A DNA stretch of 64,000 nt from Bacillus sp. N1-1 (lineage in GTDB: Bacteria > Bacillota > Bacilli > Bacillales > Guptibacillaceae). The translations under genes and the position numbers were made by a program. The notes under the pieces are model-generated. The model saw nothing but the letters and a program-made list of their open reading frames with translations. It was not told where the DNA came from and did no database searches. The stretch covers positions 558,001 to 622,000 of the forward strand of contig NZ_CP046564.1 of assembly GCF_009818105.1 (NCBI RefSeq). The letters run 5' to 3'. This document shows positions 17,214-23,907 of the stretch, piece by piece. Positions within the stretch are counted from its first letter, which is position 1, and every line of letters begins with the position of its first letter.

Positions 17214-17951
17214 ATGGAATATCGAAGCGAAATATCGGAAGAACTTGAGGCGTGGGAGCGAAAAATTACGAGGAAATCTTCTATGGTTTCACGATCAGCC
17301 AAAAGAATACAAAATCGAATCAATGGTGTTATACCAGAACGTCTTCATTCAATTGTGACAAATAGTATAAAGACGATGGTGCAAGGGGTACTCGTTGGAA
17401 GTACGTATACGGTACATCCACCAAAAAAAAATCTATCACTTCAAATGAGAGATCAACAGGCGAAAGAATTGATACGTAAATACAAACGAATTGCTGCTAC
17501 TGAAGGTGCTGGTACAGGAGCGGGAGGAATTCTATTAGGATTAGCTGATTTCCCGTTGCTTTTATCGATTAAAATGAAACTCCTTTTTGACCTCGCTAGC
17601 ACTTATGGATATGATGCTAAAAAAATAGAAGAAAGGGTTTTTATTCTAACTATTTTTCAGCTTGCTTTTTCATCTGATGATACTAGAAGAAAAAGTTATC
17701 GGAAGATTTCTAGTTGGGATGAGAGCCTTAGCCAAATAGAAGTTCGGAAAAAGTACGAGGAGCATGATTGGAAAACTTTTCAGCTTGAGTATCGAGATTA
17801 TATTGATCTCCCTAAATTACTTCAAATGGTACCCGGCGTAGGGGCAATTGTGGGAGCTTACGTGAACTATCACTTTCTTGATTGGCTAGGTGAAAATGCA
17901 ATTAATGCTTATCGGACACGGATGATCAAAGAAGAAAATCAAACAACATAA
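17214..17951 (+). CDS. ecsC: EcsC family protein
   Basis: This 245-residue protein has the glycine-rich stretch EGAGTGAGGILLGLADFP (about residues 96–113) and a second hydrophobic region near MVPGVGAIVGAYVNY, both typical of EcsC. The function of the family is unknown; in B. subtilis loss of EcsC has little phenotype compared with EcsA and EcsB. An earlier in-frame ATG (17187) has AGGA only three bases away. AAAGGGTG lies nine bases before 17214, which is therefore preferred and agrees with the 236 residues of the B. subtilis protein. Confidence 0.9.
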   Translation: MEYRSEISEELEAWERKITRKSSMVSRSAKRIQNRINGVIPERLHSIVTNSIKTMVQGVLVGSTYTVHPPKKNLSLQMRDQQAKELIRKYKRIAATEGAGTGAGGILLGLADFPLLLSIKMKLLFDLASTYGYDAKKIEERVFILTIFQLAFSSDDTRRKSYRKISSWDESLSQIEVRKKYEEHDWKTFQLEYRDYIDLPKLLQMVPGVGAIVGAYVNYHFLDWLGENAINAYRTRMIKEENQTT

Positions 17952-17953
17952 AG

Positions 17954-17993
17954 AAAAGAGCCAGCTGGAGTTATCCATGCTGGCTCTTTTTCT
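17954..17993 (+). terminator. Terminator of the ecs operon
   Basis: Stem AGAGCCAGC/GCTGGCTCT has a 13-base loop and is followed by a T-rich tail. Confidence 0.9.
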
Positions 17994-18029
17994 GTCTGTA
18001 ACCTTATTGATGATAGGTAAGGATTTTGT

Positions 18030-18464
18030 TTATTCGAACCGTGCGTCGCTAAGAATGCGATCCATTTCTTCCATGTGATGTGTTTCGTCCGCAATCATAT
18101 CGTCTAGTTTTACAACAAGTTCAGTAAAACCAAGTTCTTCAGCTTGTTTTTTACGCTTTTCATAACGATCAATGGTATCCTTCTCAGCTGTACGAGCTTC
18201 AATAAGCATCTCTTTTACATCGGTAAGCTGTTTTACTTCAGCTGGCGCAGTAGTAGGGGTACCGCCTAATACTTTAATCTTTTCTGCAAGGTAAAGAGCG
18301 TGGCCCTGTTCATCTGCGATTTCACTTTCAAAGAATGGTTTCAATGTTTGGCGATATAAGCCAGATACTACTGCCGCATTATAAGTATACATAATACTTG
18401 CAGCGTATTCGTTAGCAAGGTCTACATTTAGTCCATCAATTAGTTCTTGTTTTTTGTCTGCCAT
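18030..18464 (-). CDS. Ferritin-like (bacterioferritin/Dps-type) protein
   Basis: This 144-residue, four-helix-bundle protein has carboxylate and histidine ligands in the right order for a di-iron or Dps-like site: NEYAAS, ESEIADEQGHA, a Glu-rich third helix, and ADETHHMEEM. It probably stores iron or detoxifies peroxide; which of the two cannot be decided. Start: an alternative ATG nine bases upstream lies on the ribosome binding site, so the ATG with AAAGGA eight bases before it (18464) is used. A sigma-B-like promoter (18512–18537) lies upstream, consistent with a general-stress role. Confidence 0.82.
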   Translation of the reverse strand: MADKKQELIDGLNVDLANEYAASIMYTYNAAVVSGLYRQTLKPFFESEIADEQGHALYLAEKIKVLGGTPTTAPAEVKQLTDVKEMLIEARTAEKDTIDRYEKRKKQAEELGFTELVVKLDDMIADETHHMEEMDRILSDARFE

Positions 18465-18511
18465 TTTAAACATCCTTTCTAAATCTTTTCTGTTTTGGTT
18501 CCATATTAATT

Positions 18512-18537
18512 TTACCCTTACATTGGCACGATAAAAC
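18512..18537 (-). promoter_or_regulatory. Sigma-B-like promoter of the ferritin-like gene
   Basis: On the minus strand GTTTTA (18537–18532), a 14-base spacer and GGGTAA (18517–18512) match the general-stress consensus GTTTAW-N12–15-GGGWAW. Confidence 0.6.
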
Positions 18538-18573
18538 ATAAACTCAAGAATATTTAGGGAGAATAGAATTGAT

Positions 18574-18598
18574 GTTTGATGGATGTTAGGAGGGGTAA
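18574..18598 (+). promoter_or_regulatory. Sigma-B-like promoter of the DJ-1/PfpI gene
   Basis: GTTTGA (18574–18579), a 13-base spacer and GGGTAA (18593–18598) lie 48 bases before the TTG start of the DJ-1/PfpI gene. It is back to back with the sigma-B-like promoter of the ferritin-like gene. Confidence 0.6.
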
Positions 18599-18646
18599 TA
18601 GTTATTGTATCAATGACACTATTTCATTTATCTAGGAGGGTTTATC

Positions 18647-19162
18647 TTGAGTAAGATTGCCGTATTAATGACAGATATGTTTGAGGATGTAGAATATACA
18701 AAACCCGCAGAGCAGTTTAACAATGCCGGTCATTCATTAACCGTTATTAGCTCGAAAGCAGGTCAAGAATTAACTGGAAAACAAGGGGAAGCAAAAGTTA
18801 CAGCGGATAAGGGAATTGATGATGTAAAACCTGAAGAGTTTGATGTTCTGTTTATTCCTGGAGGCGTTTCTCCAGATGAACTACGGGCAGACGATCGATT
18901 TGTGGTGTTTACGAAGAAAATGATGTTTTTAAATAAAAAAACGCTCGTTATTTGTCACGGACCACAGCTGCTCATTTCAGCAGAAGTTTTAAACGGAAGA
19001 AACATTACTGGGTTCAAGTCCATTCAAACGGATTTAAAATATGCTGGAGCGAACGTATTTGATGAAGAAGTTGTCGTCTGTGGAGGCAATCTCGTGAGCA
19101 GTAGAAACCCTGACGATATTCCAGCGTTTATCGAAAAATCGTTATCAGTGATGGATCGCTGA
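18647..19162 (+). CDS. DJ-1/PfpI family protein (general stress type)
   Basis: This 171-residue protein has the class I amidotransferase-like fold. The nucleophile elbow is ICHGPQ, and the conserved Glu lies in DMFEDVEY. Proteins of this type (YraA/YfkM-like) protect against glycation or oxidative stress, and several are sigma-B controlled. It starts with TTG; AGGAGGG lies six bases upstream and no better start is present. The next gene follows after 17 bases in the same direction, so the two are probably co-transcribed. Confidence 0.87.
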   Translation: MSKIAVLMTDMFEDVEYTKPAEQFNNAGHSLTVISSKAGQELTGKQGEAKVTADKGIDDVKPEEFDVLFIPGGVSPDELRADDRFVVFTKKMMFLNKKTLVICHGPQLLISAEVLNGRNITGFKSIQTDLKYAGANVFDEEVVVCGGNLVSSRNPDDIPAFIEKSLSVMDR

Positions 19163-19179
19163 TTGGAGGAGTGAAAGAA

Positions 19180-19527
19180 ATGACTGAGAAAAATCATTTA
19201 GTTAATAAAGAAAGTGAGCTTAACGTAAATAAAGTTGATGATACGTTAGATCGAATGAGTGACGAGCGGATGGACGATATCCTCTCTAATTTCGAACAGT
19301 TTAAATCTTATCTTGCTACAAGAGTGGAGCTTGGAGAAAAACTAGGACTTAGTGAAGAGAGATTGGCTCAGGCAGCAGAAAAGGTAGCGGGTTACTTAGC
19401 CGCGAAGGAAGAGCCCAAAAATAGAGAAGAGAAACTTCTTCAGGAACTTTGGCTCGTCGGCAATAAAGAACAGCGTCACGAATTAGCTCATCTTCTCGTT
19501 CGAATGGTATTGAATAAAGAAAACTAA
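19180..19527 (+). CDS. DUF3243 family protein (YmfJ-like)
   Basis: This 115-residue, charged, helical protein has the DUF3243 core (FEQFKSYLATRVELGEKLGL … EQRHELAHLLVRMV). It has a longer N-terminus than the 85-residue B. subtilis YmfJ. Its function is unknown. A GTG at 19171 in frame would abut GGAGGA directly, while the ATG at 19180 has nine bases of spacing. It follows the DJ-1 gene and ends at a strong terminator. Confidence 0.82.
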   Translation: MTEKNHLVNKESELNVNKVDDTLDRMSDERMDDILSNFEQFKSYLATRVELGEKLGLSEERLAQAAEKVAGYLAAKEEPKNREEKLLQELWLVGNKEQRHELAHLLVRMVLNKEN

Positions 19528-19529
19528 GA

Positions 19530-19560
19530 AAAAGCCGCTGCTGATTCAGCGGCTTTTTTA
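19530..19560 (+). terminator. Terminator after the DUF3243 gene
   Basis: Stem AAAGCCGCTG/CAGCGGCTTT (19531–19540 with 19547–19556) is followed by a T-run. Confidence 0.92.
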
Positions 19561-19588
19561 AAAGTCTAAATAAGAAAGGCGTAAGAAT

Positions 19589-20335
19589 ATGAACAAAAAT
19601 GAGTTTTTTAGTATGTTTTCTGGAGCATTAAAACAAAAAAAGATTTGGTTACCTCTTCTCTTAAATGCATTTGGCCTATTAGTTGCTATATTAGCAATTA
19701 TGTTATTTTCAGAGTTAGCGGAAGAAATACTTGAAAAAGAAACGCTTCAATTTGATCAATCGATCATATCGGCAATCGACCCTATCAGGTCTGATGGATT
19801 GTTGAACGTGATTGAAATCATTACGGAGTTAGGATCAGTCTGGTGGATCACCGTCGTTTCAATCCTAACAGTAGCCATTCTGTGGTTTAAGAAACGTGAT
19901 GGTTGGAGTATTGTCTTTTTTATCATTGCCCAGGCAGCTGGCGGTCTCTTAACGAAAGTGTTAAAACATTTCTTTGCACGATCAAGACCTTCTGTGGATG
20001 CTGCTTATGATGCGGTTGGGTATAGTTTTCCGAGCGGTCACGCAATGGGATCTTTTTTACTATATGGATTTATCGGATATTTAATTGTAAGAAGCCAGAG
20101 AGGAAGGACAACAAAATGGATAAGTGGCTTGCTTGTACTGCTATTTATTCTAATGATCGGATTTAGTCGAATCTATTTAGGGGTTCATTATCCAAGTGAT
20201 GTACTAGCAGGCTATGCAGCCGGTACCCTCTGGCTATCTGTTTGTATCTTCTCATTGGAGTGGGTTCTTTGGATGAAACGTTCTTCTTTCAGTTTAGGAT
20301 CAGTTCGGAAAGTTTTTTCCAGTAAGAACAGTTAA
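19589..20335 (+). CDS. PAP2-family lipid phosphatase
   Basis: This 248-residue protein with about six transmembrane helices carries all three PAP2 phosphatase motifs: KHFFARSRP, FPSGHAMGS, and SRIYLGVHYPSD. The active site faces outward. Likely substrates are phosphatidic acid, phosphatidylglycerol phosphate or undecaprenyl pyrophosphate; the sequence does not distinguish. It is convergent with the diacylglycerol-kinase-like gene, and the two coding ends overlap by 36 bases, which is unusual and would produce complementary mRNA ends. Confidence 0.9.
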   Translation: MNKNEFFSMFSGALKQKKIWLPLLLNAFGLLVAILAIMLFSELAEEILEKETLQFDQSIISAIDPIRSDGLLNVIEIITELGSVWWITVVSILTVAILWFKKRDGWSIVFFIIAQAAGGLLTKVLKHFFARSRPSVDAAYDAVGYSFPSGHAMGSFLLYGFIGYLIVRSQRGRTTKWISGLLVLLFILMIGFSRIYLGVHYPSDVLAGYAAGTLWLSVCIFSLEWVLWMKRSSFSLGSVRKVFSSKNS

Positions 20336-21193
20336 GTATTTTGGTAGAACTTCGAGTGTCGACGGAGTCGTATAATAACGTTCTCCGTCGCAGTCGATTG
20401 TCTGTTCTGGACTGGCTGTGATACTTAAGTTCTTTGTTTGAAAATGAAGAATATCTTCGTTAAACCGAGATTGTTTGAACACTTTGGATTGAAAAATTGA
20501 CCAGAAAGTTGGGAGTGACGTCTCTTTAATGATTAATACATCGAATTCTCCATCTTTCAGGTTGTTTTCAGGGAAGAAAGCTTGAATGCCCCCTGTAAAA
20601 GGACCATTCCCCACAATCATCATCACCGCTTCTCCTTCAAAATTCGTTTCATCAGCTTCTACTTTAAGGTGAAAAGGTTCTGGATTATTAATGGTTTGTG
20701 CTGTACTAATGTAATAGGAAAGCCTTCCAAAAACCTCTTTTGTATCAGGATTAATGTTCTCTGATGTTTGCGTGATTAATCCAATCCCCCAGAAATTCAA
20801 GAAATATTCGTCATTAGAACGCCCAACATCAATAAGGGAACGGTTATCTTCTAAAAGCTGATCGACAGCTTGCATCGGATTTTGATTGATCCCGATCGCT
20901 CGAGAGAAGTCATTACAAGTTCCACCAGGAATCACACCGAAAATAGGACGGTTCTCCCGCTTACAAATTGCATTTGCTAGTTCATAGATGGTACCATCTC
21001 CACCAGCACCGATAAGAATGTCGACATCATCCGCCAATTCCTCTACTAATTCAGCACCGTGCCCTTCATGTTCTGTCTTGTGAAGAGAAACGTGTTCATA
21101 TTTTTCTTGAAGTCGTTCTTGTATCAGTTCAATTTGATTGACCATTTTAACATTTCCTGCTTTAGGATTTAAGATAATGGCTACACGTGTCAA
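20300..21193 (-). CDS. Diacylglycerol kinase catalytic-domain lipid kinase (YegS/DgkB/BmrU-like)
   Basis: This 297-residue kinase has the N-terminal AIILNPKAG motif, the nucleotide-binding GAGGDGTIYELAN, and GVIPGGTCNDFSRA. Members phosphorylate diacylglycerol or related lipids. The frame extends further upstream, but AAAGGAG is eight bases before TTG 21193 and the conserved domain begins right after it. The reaction is the reverse of what a PAP2 phosphatase can do on phosphatidic acid, and the PAP2 gene overlaps this one at the 3' end. A lipid recycling link is an inference from this arrangement. Confidence 0.87.
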   Translation of the reverse strand: MTRVAIILNPKAGNVKMVNQIELIQERLQEKYEHVSLHKTEHEGHGAELVEELADDVDILIGAGGDGTIYELANAICKRENRPIFGVIPGGTCNDFSRAIGINQNPMQAVDQLLEDNRSLIDVGRSNDEYFLNFWGIGLITQTSENINPDTKEVFGRLSYYISTAQTINNPEPFHLKVEADETNFEGEAVMMIVGNGPFTGGIQAFFPENNLKDGEFDVLIIKETSLPTFWSIFQSKVFKQSRFNEDILHFQTKNLSITASPEQTIDCDGERYYTTPSTLEVLPKYLTVLTGKNFPN

Positions 21194-21335
21194 TGTTATG
21201 GCTCCTTTCGCATAATCTCTCTTTCTTATTCCCTTATCAATCATGATCTACACTCGCACAGGAAGATTAATCTTTTGAATTCAAACGATGCTGATAGCTA
21301 AGAAAACACTTATTTTCATTCGTTTAATTGAGATT

Positions 21336-21369
21336 TAAAAAGCAGCATGTCAATTTGACATGCTGCTTT
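21336..21369 (-). terminator. Terminator of the FNT channel gene
   Basis: A long stem (21337–21352 paired across a short loop with 21355–21369) contains GCAGCATGTC/GACATGCTGC. T-runs lie on both sides. It also lies upstream of the diacylglycerol-kinase-like gene. Confidence 0.88.
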
Positions 21370-21372
21370 TTA

Positions 21373-22236
21373 TTACTCTGCTTCTTCTCGAGGTAGTCGT
21401 TCTTCATTTATTTCTTCTTTAAAAGCGTAAGTAAACGTTAATGCTACGAGTACGCCGCCACCGATTAAATTCCCTATACTCGCTGGAACGAGGTTAAAGA
21501 AAAGGAATTCAATCCAGGAGTATTCCGATCCATGGATAAATGAGGTACTGAAATAACCCATATTCGCTACACTGTGCTGGAAATTTCCAGCGACGAAAAT
21601 AATGATAGGAAGTGTGGTTGCGAGTACTTTACCAGTTAAATCACGAGCGGCAGTAGCGAGAAATGCAGCCATTCCAATTAACCAGTTTGCGATGATCCCT
21701 GAGAGCAAGATTTGGAACCAGCCTAACGTTCCTTCAGATAAGAATTTCATTTTATGTTCGGTATACGTTGTTAATTCTGAATAAAATTCAGGTGTTAATG
21801 ATCCGGAAGCCACAACAAGAGTCCCGACTAGTAAAGCACCTATCAAGTTACCGAAGTAGCAAACGACCCAGAACTTTAATATATTTTTCGGAATCCAAAA
21901 CTTCCTTTGAAGAATGTAGGTGGGAAGGAGGACGTTTACTTCTGTAAACAGAATAGCTCCTGAGATAAAAACGATGGCATAACCTGTTACGAAACCGATG
22001 CCAGATAGAAGTTTGCTAACTCCTTCTGTTTCTACTCCCATCGCAATAAGAACAGAGAAAATAGCGCCAAATGTTACGAATGCCCCAGCTAAAATAGAGA
22101 GTATAAACTGTCTATTAAGAGGGCGATCACTATGAGATTCTCCCTTAGCAATAAACGTTTCGACGATTTGTGCAGGGAAATAAAACTGTCTTTCAGGATA
22201 TTTAACTTCTTTGTGTTTTTTACTTGGATTTGCCAC
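21373..22236 (-). CDS. Formate/nitrite transporter (FNT) family channel
   Basis: This 287-residue protein has six transmembrane helices and the central-histidine motif GNFQHSVANM, which is diagnostic of the FNT family of pentameric anion channels. Possible substrates include formate, nitrite and hydrosulfide; the sequence alone does not decide. It is a monocistronic unit with its own terminator, and a sigma-B-like promoter lies upstream at 22270–22296, which hints at stress-induced expression. No formate dehydrogenase, pyruvate formate-lyase or nitrite reductase gene is nearby. Confidence 0.9.
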   Translation of the reverse strand: MANPSKKHKEVKYPERQFYFPAQIVETFIAKGESHSDRPLNRQFILSILAGAFVTFGAIFSVLIAMGVETEGVSKLLSGIGFVTGYAIVFISGAILFTEVNVLLPTYILQRKFWIPKNILKFWVVCYFGNLIGALLVGTLVVASGSLTPEFYSELTTYTEHKMKFLSEGTLGWFQILLSGIIANWLIGMAAFLATAARDLTGKVLATTLPIIIFVAGNFQHSVANMGYFSTSFIHGSEYSWIEFLFFNLVPASIGNLIGGGVLVALTFTYAFKEEINEERLPREEAE

Positions 22237-22269
22237 AAAAACGCTCCTATCTTTTCTCTTTTACAACAA

Positions 22270-22296
22270 GTACCCTTTTTATGAGGGAATATAAAC
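22270..22296 (-). promoter_or_regulatory. Sigma-B-like promoter of the FNT gene
   Basis: Minus strand GTTTAT (22296–22291), a 15-base spacer and GGGTAC (22275–22270). The last base of the -10 deviates from the usual W. Confidence 0.5.
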
Positions 22297-22390
22297 CAAC
22301 AGATTTGTGACAGGCGAATTTGTTGAAAACTTTTATTGTTTGTCCGTTATTCAGATTTCCTGGGAAATGATCTCGGATTATGTCAAAATA

Positions 22391-22414
22391 AGCGAGATGG
22401 AATACCACCTCGCC
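22391..22414 (-). terminator. Likely terminator of the PRC-barrel gene
   Basis: Stem 22392–22400 with 22405–22413 (one mismatch) has a 4-base loop, followed on the minus strand by TTATTTT. It lies directly after the stop codon of the PRC-barrel gene. Confidence 0.65.
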
Positions 22415-22418
22415 TTGA

Positions 22419-23177
22419 TTAAAAATTCCAGTATCCAGTTTTTCCATAATGGGTATGAAGATCTTCTTCAAATCGACGTGTAATCGGTTCGTTTAATCGA
22501 TATTCTGGAGCTTGATGAATCTCTTCTTTTGTAACATCTACAATAACCGTGCGGTCCTGCCAATTGATATCATGGATCCATTTGGTTGAGAGTAGAACTT
22601 CTTTACCTGAAAACCAGTTTTTTGTATCAACGATAAAATAACGAAGCTGCCATGTTTCTTCATCAAAGATAAAATCTTTGACATGACCAATCTCACCATC
22701 CGTAGCCTGGATGTGATAGCCGGCTACTTCTTTCGTGCTACGTAGGTGGTTTTCTTCGTCTTCATTGGAATTGCGTAATGATGAATTTGCATCAGGTAAA
22801 TCATCTGCCATAAATGGTCTTGGGTACATGCCGTTTCCCCATGCACCAGTACCTACCCAATAATAAGGCCAGCTAAAATGGCGGTTTACGTCCATTTCAT
22901 GTTTTCGTGAAATGGGTTGGTTTGTATCGATATCAGGACTTTCACTTACTTCTTGAGAGGTAAGTGAAACGGAGAATGATTCAGTCTCATGGTTCGTATG
23001 TTCGATAGAAATCGGAGAAATAAGTACCTTACGACCTGGTAACCATTTATGAGTGTCAATGACGAGATAGCGGATCGTCCAATGTTCATCATCGAAATAA
23101 AGTTCCTTTAAGATACCTTTTTCTCCATCTTTTGTATTGATTGCATATTTATAGACTTCATTTTCGCTTACTAGCAT
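22419..23177 (-). CDS. Tandem PRC-barrel domain protein
   Basis: This 252-residue protein has two PRC-barrel repeats. The first (about residues 10–75) contains IRYLVIDTHKWLPGRKVLI. The second (about 150–220) contains LRYFIVDTKNWFSGKEVLL. A proline- and tryptophan-rich linker with WPYYWVGTGAWGNGMYPRP lies between. PRC-barrel proteins of this type are common in stressed or extremophilic bacteria; no activity is known. AAAGGAG lies eight bases before the ATG at 23177; a GTG nine bases earlier is too close to it. A sigma-B-like promoter lies upstream. Confidence 0.82.
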   Translation of the reverse strand: MLVSENEVYKYAINTKDGEKGILKELYFDDEHWTIRYLVIDTHKWLPGRKVLISPISIEHTNHETESFSVSLTSQEVSESPDIDTNQPISRKHEMDVNRHFSWPYYWVGTGAWGNGMYPRPFMADDLPDANSSLRNSNEDEENHLRSTKEVAGYHIQATDGEIGHVKDFIFDEETWQLRYFIVDTKNWFSGKEVLLSTKWIHDINWQDRTVIVDVTKEEIHQAPEYRLNEPITRRFEEDLHTHYGKTGYWNF

Positions 23178-23217
23178 ATGGCTCACTCCTTTACCATAAA
23201 TCCATTTTAATTAAGCG

Positions 23218-23243
23218 TTACCCTGATCCATTTGCGATCAAAC
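23218..23243 (-). promoter_or_regulatory. Sigma-B-like promoter of the PRC-barrel gene
   Basis: Minus strand GTTTGA (23243–23238), a 14-base spacer and GGGTAA (23223–23218). The -35 box overlaps the stop codon of hmoB. Confidence 0.6.
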
Positions 23244-23747
23244 TGATTCTGGTTTTTCTATTTGATAGGTTTTCAGATAAGGTTTCCCCGAGAAAATCGT
23301 CTTAGGAAGACCTTTACTTGTATGACGGTTTTTATGAGCTGTTTCATAAGCTTCAGATGTTTGCCAGTTCTTGAACGATGCCTCACTATCCCAGAATGTT
23401 GCTACTATATAAGTGTCATTGGCCACTGGACGTAAGATCCGGATTCCCTCACAGCCCGGTTCATTCTCAACCTTACCAGCTCGGTTTTTAAAACGATCTT
23501 CAAATACAGCGCGTTCACTCTCTTCGACAGGGATATGATTTAATACCACAAATCCAGGGTTTTGTACAACTCCTTTACTGTCGATAACTTCATATTTTTT
23601 TGCGTTCTTGAAAAAAGTGGTGCCATTTGTTTCGTGATACAATGCAGCACTATCTGGATTAGTGAAGAGGAAAACATTCTCATCCTCGTGTTCTTCTTTT
23701 ATTTTCAATAGATAATCGTAAGTTCCATATGTAACATAACTATTCAT
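23238..23747 (-). CDS. hmoB: Heme-degrading monooxygenase HmoB-like (antibiotic biosynthesis monooxygenase fold)
   Basis: This 169-residue protein has an N-terminal extension followed by a ferredoxin-like ABM/IsdG domain (FVVLNHIPV … GCEGIRILRPV … ATFWDSEASFKNWQTSEAY … H). The length and location beside pbpF and hemEHY match B. subtilis YhgC/HmoB, which opens the heme ring and releases iron. Two adjacent ATG codons are possible starts; the second has AAGGA eight bases upstream. A sigma-B-like promoter lies upstream. The short distance to the PRC-barrel gene allows read-through. Confidence 0.87.
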   Translation of the reverse strand: MNSYVTYGTYDYLLKIKEEHEDENVFLFTNPDSAALYHETNGTTFFKNAKKYEVIDSKGVVQNPGFVVLNHIPVEESERAVFEDRFKNRAGKVENEPGCEGIRILRPVANDTYIVATFWDSEASFKNWQTSEAYETAHKNRHTSKGLPKTIFSGKPYLKTYQIEKPESV

Positions 23748-23794
23748 CATACCCATCCTTTCAATTAAGTGATCAGGAAGATTTGCCTGATACT

Positions 23795-23820
23795 TTACCC
23801 TTATTTGGCAAAAACTAAAC
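23795..23820 (-). promoter_or_regulatory. Sigma-B-like promoter of hmoB
   Basis: Minus strand GTTTAG (23820–23815), a 14-base spacer and GGGTAA (23800–23795), about 50 bases before the start. Confidence 0.6.
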
Positions 23821-23907
23821 AGAATCGTCATTGTCTATAGTACAAAATTCGCACTATTTCATGTAAGCTTAGCTGTAATTAATTGATTAAAGGGAGTGCC
23901 ATATAGA

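Noticed and set aside
22247..22471. 74-codon minus-strand frame between the FNT and PRC-barrel genes
   Set aside because: It overlaps the end of the PRC-barrel gene and its terminator, and contains the sigma-B-like promoter; composition is not protein-like.
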